From Leifsonia shinshuensis (lineage in GTDB: Bacteria; Actinomycetota; Actinomycetes; Actinomycetales; Microbacteriaceae): a DNA stretch of 64,000 nucleotides. The stretch is taken from assembly GCF_031456835.1 (NCBI RefSeq), contig NZ_JAVDVK010000001.1:248001-312000 (forward strand), written 5' to 3'. The notes beneath the pieces are model-generated. The model was not told the DNA's origin and ran no database searches. It saw only the letters and a list, made by a program, of their open reading frames with translations. Positions 42,848 through 50,733 of the stretch are shown in pieces; position 1 is the first letter of the stretch; every line of letters begins with the position of its first letter. Made by a program: the position numbers and the translations under genes.

Positions 42848-43141
42848 ATGACCACCACCACCAGTACCCCCTACCAGACCGTCGCTCCCGTCCGGACGCT
42901 CAGCATCACCAGCTTCGTGCTCGGTGCCGCCTCGATCGTCTTCGGCTGGACGCTCATCGCCCCCATCGCCGGCCTCGTCGTCGGCGTCCTCGCCCTGGGC
43001 CGCGAGCCCGAGGGTTGCACCTGGGCGATCTGGGGCATCGTGCTCAACGCCGTGATGCTCGCCGGCGTCCTGCTCGTCGCCCTCCTCGCCCTCATCGGCA
43101 TCGGGATCGGCTTCGCCGCCCTGCCGCTCGCCTGGCTCTGA
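42848..43141 (+). CDS. DUF4190-like small membrane protein
   Basis: A 97-residue protein with a polar Thr/Pro-rich start and two long hydrophobic segments (LSITSFVLGAASIVFG... and VLLVALLALIGIGIGFAAL). A central loop ALGREPEGCTWAIWGIVLN fits the DUF4190 pattern in which a small-residue turn separates the helices. The ATG is preferred over a TTG four codons earlier. The function is unknown. Confidence 0.75.
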   Translation: MTTTTSTPYQTVAPVRTLSITSFVLGAASIVFGWTLIAPIAGLVVGVLALGREPEGCTWAIWGIVLNAVMLAGVLLVALLALIGIGIGFAALPLAWL

Positions 43142-43165
43142 GCTTTCGTCCGCGACAATGGGGGG

Positions 43166-43849
43166 ATGGAACCATCCCCCCTCGTCCGGCCGCGCAGCTT
43201 CGTCGTCCGGGGACGCAAGACCGAAGCCCAGCAGCGGGCGATCGACGAGCTGTGGCCCGCCTTCGGGCTGGAGTTCGACGGGTCGCCGCTCGACCTCGAC
43301 GCCGCCTTCGGACGGACCGCCCCGCGGGTCGTCGAGATCGGCTTCGGCAACGGCGAGAACCTGCTCACGCTGGCTGAGCGGCACCCCGAGCGCGACTTCC
43401 TCGGGATCGAGGTGCACGGCGCGGGCATCGGGCGCGTGCTCGGTGCGATGCGCGACCGCGGGCTGACGAACATCCGCATCATCCGGCACGACGCCGTCGA
43501 GGTGTTCAACGGCGGGATCGCCCCGGCGTCCATCGACGAGATCCTGATCTTCTTCCCCGACCCGTGGCCGAAGGCGCGCCACCACCGCCGCCGGCTCGTG
43601 CAGCCGGAGGTCGCCCGCCTGCTGGTGCACGCCCTCCACCCGGAGGGCGTGCTGCGCCTCGCGACCGACTGGGAGCCGTACGCCGAGCACATGGTCGAGG
43701 TGCTCGACGCCGAGCCCGGGCTCGCCAACCTGGCCGGGGAGGAGCACTTCGTCCCGCGCCCCGACGACCGCCCGGTCACCAAGTTCGAGCGCCGCGGCGA
43801 ACGGCTCGGGCACGCCATCTTCGATCTGGCCTACCGTCCCGCCCGCTGA
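43166..43849 (+). CDS. trmB: tRNA (guanine-N7-)-methyltransferase
   Basis: A 227-residue SAM-dependent enzyme forming m7G46 in tRNA. The SAM-binding motif is VVEIGFGNGENLL, followed by FLGIEVHGAGIG, the IFFPDPWPKARHHRRRL catalytic block, and the late TKFERRGERLGH substrate motif. The length is normal. The ATG is preceded by GACAAT about 6 nt upstream, consistent with a leaderless start. It is a single gene. Confidence 0.95.
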   Translation: MEPSPLVRPRSFVVRGRKTEAQQRAIDELWPAFGLEFDGSPLDLDAAFGRTAPRVVEIGFGNGENLLTLAERHPERDFLGIEVHGAGIGRVLGAMRDRGLTNIRIIRHDAVEVFNGGIAPASIDEILIFFPDPWPKARHHRRRLVQPEVARLLVHALHPEGVLRLATDWEPYAEHMVEVLDAEPGLANLAGEEHFVPRPDDRPVTKFERRGERLGHAIFDLAYRPAR

Positions 43850-43893
43850 CGGTCGAGCGGGCTGACGGCGGAGCGACTGCCTAGGATGAGCGC

Positions 43894-45276
43894 ATGACGC
43901 ATGCGCGCACGGTCGCCGATCTCCGCTCATCCTTCGACCGAGGGGTCACCAAGCCGCTCGCGTGGCGTCTCGGGCAGCTCCGCGCACTCCGCCGGATGCT
44001 CACGGAGCGCTCCGCGGTGTTCGAGGACGCCTTGCTCTCCGACCTCGCGAAGAACCCGACCGAGTCGCAGATCGCCGAGCTCGGCTTCGTCGTCGGCGAG
44101 ATCGACCACACCCTGAAACGCCTCCGCCGCTGGCTGCGGCCGCAACGCGTGGCCGTGCCGGGTGCGCTCATGCCCGCGCGCGCATCCACCATCCTGGAGC
44201 CGGTCGGCGTGGTGCTGATCATCGCCCCGTGGAACTACCCGGTCCAGCTGCTGCTCGCTCCGCTGGTCGGCGCCCTCGCCGCGGGCAACGCCGTGGTGCT
44301 GAAGCCCAGCGAGCTCGCACCGGCGACCTCCGCGGCGATGGCCCGGCTCATCCCCGAGTACCTCGACCGGCGGGCGGTCGCCGTGGTCGAGGGCGGCGTG
44401 GACGAGACCACCGACTTGCTCGCGCAGCGCTTCGACCACATCTTCTACACGGGCAACGGCCGCGTCGGCCGGATCGTCGCGGCCGCGGCGGTCGAGAACC
44501 TCACGCCGGTCACGCTCGAGCTCGGCGGGAAGTCGCCGGTCTACGTCGACGGCACGGTCGACATCGCCGCAGCGGCCCGCCGCATCGCCTGGGGCAAGTT
44601 CATGAACGCGGGCCAGACCTGCGTCGCGCCGGACTACGTGCTGGTCGACCGGGCGATCGCGCCGCGGCTGGCGGATGCCCTCCGGGATGCGGTGCGCGAG
44701 CTGTACGGCGACGCCCCCGCGCAGAGCCCCGACTACGGCCGCATCGTCAACGACCGCCAGTTCGAGCGGCTCACCGGGATGCTGGGCTCGGGCACGGCCG
44801 CGGTCGGCGGCGACCACGACGCCGCCACCCGGTATCTCGCGCCGACGGTCCTCACCGGCGTGGCGCCGGACTCGCCGGTGATGGCGGAGGAGATCTTCGG
44901 GCCGATCCTGCCCATCCTGCCGGTGGACGGTCTCGACGAGGCCATCCGCATCATCCGCGCGGGCGACAAGCCGCTCGCGCTGTACGCGTTCACCTCCGAC
45001 GCCCGCGCGCGCCGCCGCATCCTCACCGAGACGAGCTCCGGCGCGGTCGGGTTCGGCGTCCCGGCCGCGCACCTCGCGGTGGCCGGGCTGCCCTTCGGCG
45101 GGGTGGGGGAGAGCGGTGCGGGCGCGTACCACGGGGAGCGCTCGCTGCGCACGTTCAGTCACGAGAAGGCGGTGCTCAGCAAGTCGCTCGCGCCCGACAC
45201 CCTGGCGCTGATCTACCCGCCGTACACCGAGGGCAAGGACCGCTTCGCGCGGGGCCTTCTGCGCAAGCTCGGCTGA
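43894..45276 (+). CDS. Aldehyde dehydrogenase, class 3-like
   Basis: A 460-residue ALDH of the shorter class 3/fatty-aldehyde group. Visible are [20 protein letters not shown], the cofactor loop [12 protein letters not shown], the base in [11 protein letters not shown] and catalytic Cys243 in [11 protein letters not shown]. The C terminus [21 protein letters not shown] is typical of this class. TAGGAT (43882-43887) lies 6 nt before the ATG. It is probably involved in oxidising medium or long-chain or aromatic aldehydes; the exact substrate is unknown. Confidence 0.93.
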   Translation: MTHARTVADLRSSFDRGVTKPLAWRLGQLRALRRMLTERSAVFEDALLSDLAKNPTESQIAELGFVVGEIDHTLKRLRRWLRPQRVAVPGALMPARASTILEPVGVVLIIAPWNYPVQLLLAPLVGALAAGNAVVLKPSELAPATSAAMARLIPEYLDRRAVAVVEGGVDETTDLLAQRFDHIFYTGNGRVGRIVAAAAVENLTPVTLELGGKSPVYVDGTVDIAAAARRIAWGKFMNAGQTCVAPDYVLVDRAIAPRLADALRDAVRELYGDAPAQSPDYGRIVNDRQFERLTGMLGSGTAAVGGDHDAATRYLAPTVLTGVAPDSPVMAEEIFGPILPILPVDGLDEAIRIIRAGDKPLALYAFTSDARARRRILTETSSGAVGFGVPAAHLAVAGLPFGGVGESGAGAYHGERSLRTFSHEKAVLSKSLAPDTLALIYPPYTEGKDRFARGLLRKLG

Positions 45277-45355
45277 TCGACACGCTGTCGAAAGCCGCCG
45301 AAAGTGAGCGACAGGACGTCCAGTGGGGTGCCAGCGCCCGGGGGTAGGCTCGGCC

Positions 45356-45430
45356 ATGCCGGAGGCCACGAACGTCCGGCTGAAGACAGACATGCCACCG
45401 CACAACGAGAGGCAACGGTGCCAACCGTGA
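45356..45430 (+). CDS. Probable 24-residue leader peptide upstream of aspA
   Basis: A short frame opens with an ATG 5 nt after TAGGCT (45345-45350), the same promoter-to-start arrangement seen at many leaderless genes here. It encodes 24 residues (MPEATNV...RQRCQP) and stops at 45428-45430. The stop lies within the aspA start region and overlaps an in-frame aspA GTG (45427) as GTGA. Translation of the peptide would deliver ribosomes to aspA. Expression is not shown by sequence alone. Confidence 0.45.
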   Translation: MPEATNVRLKTDMPPHNERQRCQP

Positions 45431-47016
45431 ACCCGACAGCAACCATGGACGACTCGAAGACCTCACCCATTCCGGTGATCACCGACGCGGTCGTCGCCGA
45501 CCCCCTGGTGGACGCGTCCGAGAACGTGTCCGACGTCCCCGCGCAGGCCCCCGACGGCCGCCCCACCCGCACCGAGAGCGACTCCCTCGGCAGCCGCGAG
45601 ATCCCCGTCGACGCGTACTGGGGCATCCACACCTCGCGGGCACTCGAGAACTTCCCGATCGCCAAGCGCCCCATCTCCGTCTACCCGGACCTCGTCGTCG
45701 CCCTCGCCAGCGTCAAGCAGGCCGCCGCGCGCGCCAACCTCGAGATCGGCGTGCTCGAGCCGCACAAGGCCGAGCTGATCGACCGCGCCTGCCAGCTCAT
45801 CATCGACGGCCGGTACCACGACCAGTTCGTGGTCGGCGTCATGCAGGGCGGCGCCGGCACCTCGACGAATATGAACGCCAACGAGGTCATCGCCAACATC
45901 GGGCTCGAGCTCGACGGCCACCCGAAGGGCGACTACGCCCACTTGCACCCGATCGACGACGTCAACCGCAGCCAGAGCACGAACGACACGTACCCGACCG
46001 CGATCAAGATCGGCCTCACCTTCGCCCTCGCCCACCTCCTCGACGAGCTGGCGCTGCTGCGCGACTCGTTCGCGAACAAGGCGGCGGAGTTCCGCAACAT
46101 CCTGAAGGTCGGCCGCACGCAGCTGCAGGACGCCGTCCCGATGACGCTCGGCCAGGAGTTCCACGGTTTCGCCACGACCCTCACCGAGGACCACGCGCGG
46201 CTCACCGAGACCAAGTGGCTGCTCGCCGAGATCAACCTCGGAGCGACGGCGATCGGCACCGGCATCACCGCGGATCCCGGCTACGCCGCCGCGGCCGTCC
46301 GCCACCTCAACGTCATCACCGGGCTGAACCTGGAGACCGCTCCCGACCTCATCGAGTCGACCAGCGACGCCGGCGCGTTCATGTCGTTCTCCGGCTCGCT
46401 CAAGCGCAGCGCGATCAAGCTCTCCAAGATCTGCAACGACCTCCGCCTGCTCTCGTCGGGCCCCCAGGCCGGGCTCGGCGAGATCAACCTCCCGCCGCGC
46501 CAGGCGGGCTCCAGCATCATGCCCGGCAAGGTGAACCCGGTGATCCCGGAGGTCGTCAACCAGGTCGCGTTCTCGGTCGCCGGCGCGGATGTGACGGTCA
46601 CCATGGCGGCCGAGGGCGGCCAGCTCCAGCTGAACGCCTTCGAGCCGGTCATCGCGCACTCGCTGCTGCAGAGCATCACCTGGATGGCGCAGGCGTTCCG
46701 CACCCTGCGGATCAACTGCGTCGACGGCATCACCGCCAACGAGGAGCGCCTCGGCGCCATGGTCGGATCGTCGGTGGGCGTCATCACGGCGCTCACCCCG
46801 CACATCGGCTACGCGGCGGCGGCCGCGCTCGCGAAGTCGGCCCTGCTGACCGGGCGCAACGTCGCCGACCTGGTGGTCGAGGCCAAGCTGATGAGCCGCG
46901 ACGAGGTGACCCGCCTGCTGTCGCCCGCGCGCCTCAGCGGTCTCGAGGTCATCACCACGGCCATCCCCGTCATCGAGGCGGACGCGATCGCCGAGGCGCG
47001 CGAAGAGACGGAGTGA
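45418..47016 (+). CDS. aspA: Aspartate ammonia-lyase
   Basis: A 532-residue fumarase/aspartase-superfamily lyase interconverting aspartate with fumarate and ammonia. The signature GSSIMPGKVNPVIPE and the catalytic-loop region are present. STNDTYPTAIKIG and the following VTMAAEGGQLQLNAFEPV favour aspartase over fumarase. An N-terminal extension of about 60 residues precedes the family core (DSLGSREIPVDAYWGIHT). Start candidates are GTG 45418 (GAGAGG 5 bp upstream, chosen), GTG 45427 and ATG 45445. A small upstream frame overlaps the start region and may couple translation. Confidence 0.93.
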   Translation: MPTVNPTATMDDSKTSPIPVITDAVVADPLVDASENVSDVPAQAPDGRPTRTESDSLGSREIPVDAYWGIHTSRALENFPIAKRPISVYPDLVVALASVKQAAARANLEIGVLEPHKAELIDRACQLIIDGRYHDQFVVGVMQGGAGTSTNMNANEVIANIGLELDGHPKGDYAHLHPIDDVNRSQSTNDTYPTAIKIGLTFALAHLLDELALLRDSFANKAAEFRNILKVGRTQLQDAVPMTLGQEFHGFATTLTEDHARLTETKWLLAEINLGATAIGTGITADPGYAAAAVRHLNVITGLNLETAPDLIESTSDAGAFMSFSGSLKRSAIKLSKICNDLRLLSSGPQAGLGEINLPPRQAGSSIMPGKVNPVIPEVVNQVAFSVAGADVTVTMAAEGGQLQLNAFEPVIAHSLLQSITWMAQAFRTLRINCVDGITANEERLGAMVGSSVGVITALTPHIGYAAAAALAKSALLTGRNVADLVVEAKLMSRDEVTRLLSPARLSGLEVITTAIPVIEADAIAEAREETE

Positions 47017-47023
47017 CCTCCGC

Positions 47024-47046
47024 GGCCCCGCGGTCGACGCGGGGCC
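47024..47046. terminator. Hairpin between convergent genes after aspA
   Basis: GGCCCCGCG and CGCGGGGCC form a perfect 9-bp stem around the loop GTCGA, 7 bp after the aspA stop and just before the end of a convergent small gene. Confidence 0.75.
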
Positions 47047-47053
47047 ACGGATC

Positions 47054-47266
47054 TCACTGGAACGGCGCCCAGTCCTCCAGGTCGTACTCCAGCTCGATCC
47101 CGGAGTAGAGGCGGACCCGCCAGACGCGCCCGTCGCACCCGACGAACTGCCCCCGTACCGTCTCCGCGCACCAGTCTCCGTCGCCGGACCGGCGCCAGCG
47201 AACCATCCCCACATGCTCCCGCAAGCGCGGGGCGTGCGGTGGGTGGATGACATCGTCCTCGGACAT
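47054..47266 (-). CDS. Small hypothetical protein
   Basis: A 70-residue protein with WCAETVRGQFVGCDGRVWRVRL in its second half (seen as VRGQFVGCDGRVWRVRLYSG), suggesting a small beta-barrel. It ends LEYDLEDWAPFQ. The ATG is supported by GGAGG seven bases upstream. No family is recognised. It lies next to an alpha/beta hydrolase running the same way. Confidence 0.6.
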   Translation of the reverse strand: MSEDDVIHPPHAPRLREHVGMVRWRRSGDGDWCAETVRGQFVGCDGRVWRVRLYSGIELEYDLEDWAPFQ

Positions 47267-47369
47267 CCCCAGCCTCCTCACCCGTGACTGCGCGACCATG
47301 TTCGGGCGGCGCAGATCGACGCGTCTACCCCTCAATCGGGGGACACTCTGGCGTGTGGATGCGGCGCGC

Positions 47370-48293
47370 TCAGCGGGAGGACGGCGCGTCGCCGCCCTCG
47401 GCTTCCCGGAACAGGGCGATCATGTCGCGCCCGAGCTGGTGCGGAGCCGTCTCGCACGGACTGTGCCCTGTGCGGTACACCGCGAGCCGCCCGCCCAGCG
47501 CCTTCGCGTTCGCCGCGTGCAGGTGGGTCGGCCAGAGGTCGTGGTCGCCGGTCGCGACGAGCACCGGGATGCCGCTGGCCGCCACCCGCGCGCGCACATC
47601 CGGGACGCGCTTCATCAGCCCCACGATGTCGTCGACGCTGGAACGGCGGGTGAAGGCGAACCGCGACCGCACGAAGGCGAGCCGGATGTCCGAGACGCGG
47701 TTCTTGTTCGTGGTGATGCCCCAGATCATGAGGAACGCGCCCTGCCGGGCGGTGGTCAGCCAGCTGAGCCACCCGATGACCCGGACGCCGCGGAACGCCT
47801 GGCCGGGCTCCGGCGGCGCGGTGAGCAGGGTCAGCGACCGGAACAGCTCGGGATGCCGCACCAGCGCCAGCTGGGAGAGGATGCCGGCGAACGAGTAGCC
47901 GAGCACGTGGGCGGGTCCGCCGTCGCGCAGGAAGGCGACGACGTCGCCCACCAGCAGCTCGTAGGTGTACCGCTCGCCGGGCGGGGGACCGGCGTCGGCC
48001 GACTCGTACTGGCCGGCGAGGTCGAAGCTCTGCACGTAGTACCCCGCCGCGACGAGGATCGGCGCGAGAAGGTAGAAGTCCTCCTTCGAGCCCGTGACGC
48101 CCGGGATGAGCACGACCCGCGGGTCGCCCGGGTCACCGAGCGACGCGACGGCGAGCTCCCCGCTCGGGGCGCGGAACCGCGTGAACACGGTTCCGACGGG
48201 CGCGACGGACCAGTCGATGTCGGGCAGGGCGGCGTCGAGGCGTGCAGCCTCGTCGTCGCCGCCCGTCACAGGTCGCCGCTCACCGATCGACAT
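47370..48293 (-). CDS. Alpha/beta-hydrolase
   Basis: A 307-residue alpha/beta-hydrolase. VVLIPGVTGSKEDFYLLAP gives the oxyanion region, GYSFAGILSQL the nucleophile elbow (Ser), VATGDHDLWP the acid region, and GHSPCETAP the catalytic histidine. No signal peptide is seen, so the site is cytoplasmic. TAGCGT (minus strand, 48300-48305) is 6 nt before the ATG. The substrate is unknown; esterases and haloalkane-type hydrolases share this pattern. Confidence 0.9.
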   Translation of the reverse strand: MSIGERRPVTGGDDEAARLDAALPDIDWSVAPVGTVFTRFRAPSGELAVASLGDPGDPRVVLIPGVTGSKEDFYLLAPILVAAGYYVQSFDLAGQYESADAGPPPGERYTYELLVGDVVAFLRDGGPAHVLGYSFAGILSQLALVRHPELFRSLTLLTAPPEPGQAFRGVRVIGWLSWLTTARQGAFLMIWGITTNKNRVSDIRLAFVRSRFAFTRRSSVDDIVGLMKRVPDVRARVAASGIPVLVATGDHDLWPTHLHAANAKALGGRLAVYRTGHSPCETAPHQLGRDMIALFREAEGGDAPSSR

Positions 48294-48328
48294 GGGGCTA
48301 CGCTAGCCCACCGCGGCGGCGGCGCGGC

Positions 48329-49204
48329 TCACGTGACGCGGCAGTACGTGGTGAGGTAGCCGATCCCGCCGATGGACACCGTGACGGTGGAACGGTCGCG
48401 CAGGAACACCGGTGGATTCCGGGAGTATCCGGCGCCGCCGGGGCTGCCCGTCGAGATGAGGGTGCCCGGCGGGATGGTCGCCGAGCGCGACAGGAACTCG
48501 ATCAGTTCGGGGACGGACCGGACCATGTCGGCGGTGGACGCATCCTGCAGGATCGCGCCGTCGACGTTGGTCGTGAGCCAGAGGTCCTGCGGGTCGGGGA
48601 TCTCGTCGGCCGTGACGACGACGGGTCCGGTCGGGGTGAACCCGTCGAACGACTTGCACCGCGACCACTGGGCCTCGGAGAACTGCAGGTCGCGCGCCGT
48701 GATGTCGTTGACCACCGTGTAGCCCCAGACGTAGTCCAGCGCATCCTGCACCGCGACGTCGCGGGCGGGCTTGCCGATGATGACACCGAGCTCCGCCTCG
48801 TAGTCCACCTGCGTCGACAGGTCGGCGGGCCAGGCCGTGGTTCCGCCGTGGCCGGCGAGGGAGTTGGGCCACAGGTTGAAGACGGTCGCGGCCTTCTCGC
48901 TGCGGAGCTTCAGCTCGGAGGCGTGCGCGGCGTAGTTCGCGCCGATGGCGATCACGTGCGGCGGCCGGAGGACGGCGGACGCGTGGCGCAGTTCATGAGC
49001 GGTGGGCAGCTCGCCCGCCTCCAACTCCGCCTCGGCGACGAGGGCGCGCACCTCGGCGAGTCCCTCATCCCCGCGCTCGATCAGCTCCTGCAGGTCCCGC
49101 GGCGGCTCCGCCATCACCTCGTCCAGGAAGAGCGCTCCGTCTCCGATGACGGCGGCCAGGCGGGGCTTCTGATCTGCGGCGGTGCTGAGGTGCGAGAATC
49201 TCAC
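48329..49204 (-). CDS. Fumarylacetoacetate hydrolase-family protein
   Basis: A 291-residue FAH-fold protein. Visible are IAIGANYAAHASELK, the metal-binding VDYEAELGVIIGKPARDV, GYTVVNDITARDLQ, KSFDGFTPTGPVVV and the late STGSPGGAGYSRNPPVFL. Relatives are metal-dependent C-C hydrolases or decarboxylases of 2-oxoacids in aromatic degradation; the specific step is not clear from context. The GTG start is chosen because TAGCCT (minus strand, 49211-49216) lies 6 nt upstream. Confidence 0.9.
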   Translation of the reverse strand: MRFSHLSTAADQKPRLAAVIGDGALFLDEVMAEPPRDLQELIERGDEGLAEVRALVAEAELEAGELPTAHELRHASAVLRPPHVIAIGANYAAHASELKLRSEKAATVFNLWPNSLAGHGGTTAWPADLSTQVDYEAELGVIIGKPARDVAVQDALDYVWGYTVVNDITARDLQFSEAQWSRCKSFDGFTPTGPVVVTADEIPDPQDLWLTTNVDGAILQDASTADMVRSVPELIEFLSRSATIPPGTLISTGSPGGAGYSRNPPVFLRDRSTVTVSIGGIGYLTTYCRVT

Positions 49205-49270
49205 CGATACAGGCTATCGGGATGCGCGTGCGCGGCCGAACCGAGCGCATCCCTAGCGCGGCGCGCTGGA

Positions 49271-49666
49271 TCACCCGCCGGCGGGCACGAACCAGTCCGC
49301 AAGCCGCGCCGCGATATCGCCGACATCCTCGATGTCGCCAGCGGCCACGGAGATCAGGAAGTCGAACATCGCATCCTCGTCATAGCGCTCGACGTGACCA
49401 TTGAGCGCGAAGAAGAGTGCGCACAACATCCAGCCCGTGCGCTTGTTGCCGTCCAGGAGAGGGTGATTGCGCAGCACCGAATGGAGCAGAGCGGCGCCCT
49501 TCGTGTGGAGGTCCGGGTAGGCATCTCGGCCGAACAGCGTCGCAGCCGGGCGTTCGAGGGCTGACTCCAGCAGCGCGGTGTCTCTCACATACCGCAGCGG
49601 ATCGCGCCCGTGGATGGCCGAGATGACGACGAGGGCATCATCGACCGCGAGGTACCGGACCTTCAC
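49271..49666 (-). CDS. doc: Doc-type Fic-fold toxin
   Basis: A 131-residue protein of the Fic/Doc fold. The active-site motif HPLLDGNKRTG (His68, Asp72, Lys75, Arg76) fits Doc kinases, which phosphorylate elongation factor Tu in the characterised phage P1 case. YLAVDDALVVISAIHG at the N terminus and LLESALERPAATLFGRDAYP are typical. The GTG overlaps the antitoxin stop (GTGA). The pair has the expected antitoxin-first order. Confidence 0.92.
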   Translation of the reverse strand: MKVRYLAVDDALVVISAIHGRDPLRYVRDTALLESALERPAATLFGRDAYPDLHTKGAALLHSVLRNHPLLDGNKRTGWMLCALFFALNGHVERYDEDAMFDFLISVAAGDIEDVGDIAARLADWFVPAGG

Positions 49667-49890
49667 GCGTCACGAAGACGGTCGAGCAGTCCCGCGTTCT
49701 GGCGCATCAGTCGGTCGACGATCTCCTGCGTGGTGTGGTCATGCGCGGCGATGTACGCGTCGACGGCATCGAGCACCGTCGCCGTGAAGTTGGTGTGGGT
49801 GTCGGCGGCGATCTCGGAGAGCGCGGCGATCTGGTCGTCGCGGAACGCGATGAGCTTCTTGCTCCGCCCGGGCGTCATGGTGTCAGGCAC
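49663..49890 (-). CDS. Antitoxin partner of Doc (probable ribbon-helix-helix)
   Basis: A 75-residue protein with SKKLIAFRDDQIAALSEIAADTHTN (first part KLIAFRDDQIAALSEIA) resembling a ribbon-helix-helix DNA-binding start, then helices FTATVLDAVDAYIAAH and IVDRLMRQNAGLLDRL. The C terminus would neutralise the toxin. The GTG start has GGAGG six bases upstream; an ATG four codons on is possible. An AT-rich inverted repeat lies at its promoter. Confidence 0.8.
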   Translation of the reverse strand: MPDTMTPGRSKKLIAFRDDQIAALSEIAADTHTNFTATVLDAVDAYIAAHDHTTQEIVDRLMRQNAGLLDRLRDA

Positions 49891-49903
49891 GTTGACCCTC
49901 CAA

Positions 49904-49930
49904 TATATACAGATCCGGTCACAGTATATA
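49904..49930. promoter_or_regulatory. AT-rich operator/promoter of the toxin-antitoxin pair
   Basis: TATATAC (49904-49910) and GTATATA (49924-49930) form an inverted repeat with a 13-bp spacer, in a region far more AT-rich than the surroundings. On the minus strand it includes TATACT, a good -10. Autorepression by the antitoxin-toxin complex is inferred. Confidence 0.7.
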
Positions 49931-49935
49931 CGACG

Positions 49936-50700
49936 TCACGCGACGGCGCCCGGCGCCTCCTGTTCGCCCTCTCGCCGCAGACGGCGGCGCGTCGTGCGGC
50001 GGCGCCACGGGGACTGGTCCGGCAGGTGCATGCTCAGCGTCGTGTAGGCCCAGCGGAGCCTGCGGCCGAGGCCGCCCCAGGTGGCGAAGGGGCGGGCGGA
50101 GATGCCGACCGTCAGCCGCTCGTCGAAGCGCACCACCGTCGCGAGGTCGAGATGGAACGATAGGTCGAGGTCGTCGTGGATGTCGGAGCGGTCGCGGTGC
50201 ACGCGGGAGCGGACGTCCTGCCACACCTCGCGCCGCATGGCGAAGTTGGAGCCGAAGATGGGCGCGTTGCCGAGCCACAGCTCCATCGACCAGAAGTAGC
50301 CGCCGATGTAGAGCAGCTGGCCGAGCCCGGCGACGAGGGGGTTGCCGTCGTAGAAGACGCCCCGGCCGGTGAGCACACCGACCTCCGGGGCGTCGATCAG
50401 CTCCGCCTCGATGTGCAGCAGCCAGTCCTCCGGCGGTCGCGAGTCGGCGTCGAGCCGCGCGATGATGTCCCCGGTGGCGGCGTCGTACCCAGCCGACGCG
50501 GCGGGCCAGATGCCGCGGACGGGCTGCTCGATCACGCGCGCTCCCGCTGCGCGGGCGACGGCGGCCGTGTCGTCCGTGCTGCCGTTGTCGACCACCACGA
50601 TCTCGTCGGCGGGCCGGAGCTGCACGGCCAGCGCCGCGAGGCAGCGGGCGAGCATCCCGGCGTCGTCGAGGACGGGGATCACGACGGAGACGGTGGGCAC
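49936..50700 (-). CDS. Family 2 glycosyltransferase
   Basis: A 254-residue GT-A glycosyltransferase: VSVVIPVLDDAGMLARCL, VVDNGSTDDTAAVA, the DxD region RLDADSRPPEDW and an acceptor region with SDIHDDLDLSF. The basic C-terminal tail (TTRRRLRREGEQ) may lie at the membrane. The GTG start has TAGGAT (minus strand, 50707-50712) 6 nt upstream. It stands apart from other sugar genes, so the glycan is unknown. Confidence 0.9.
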   Translation of the reverse strand: MPTVSVVIPVLDDAGMLARCLAALAVQLRPADEIVVVDNGSTDDTAAVARAAGARVIEQPVRGIWPAASAGYDAATGDIIARLDADSRPPEDWLLHIEAELIDAPEVGVLTGRGVFYDGNPLVAGLGQLLYIGGYFWSMELWLGNAPIFGSNFAMRREVWQDVRSRVHRDRSDIHDDLDLSFHLDLATVVRFDERLTVGISARPFATWGGLGRRLRWAYTTLSMHLPDQSPWRRRTTRRRLRREGEQEAPGAVA

Positions 50701-50733
50701 AGCCAGATCCTACGCGCGGTGGAGCTCAGGGGC

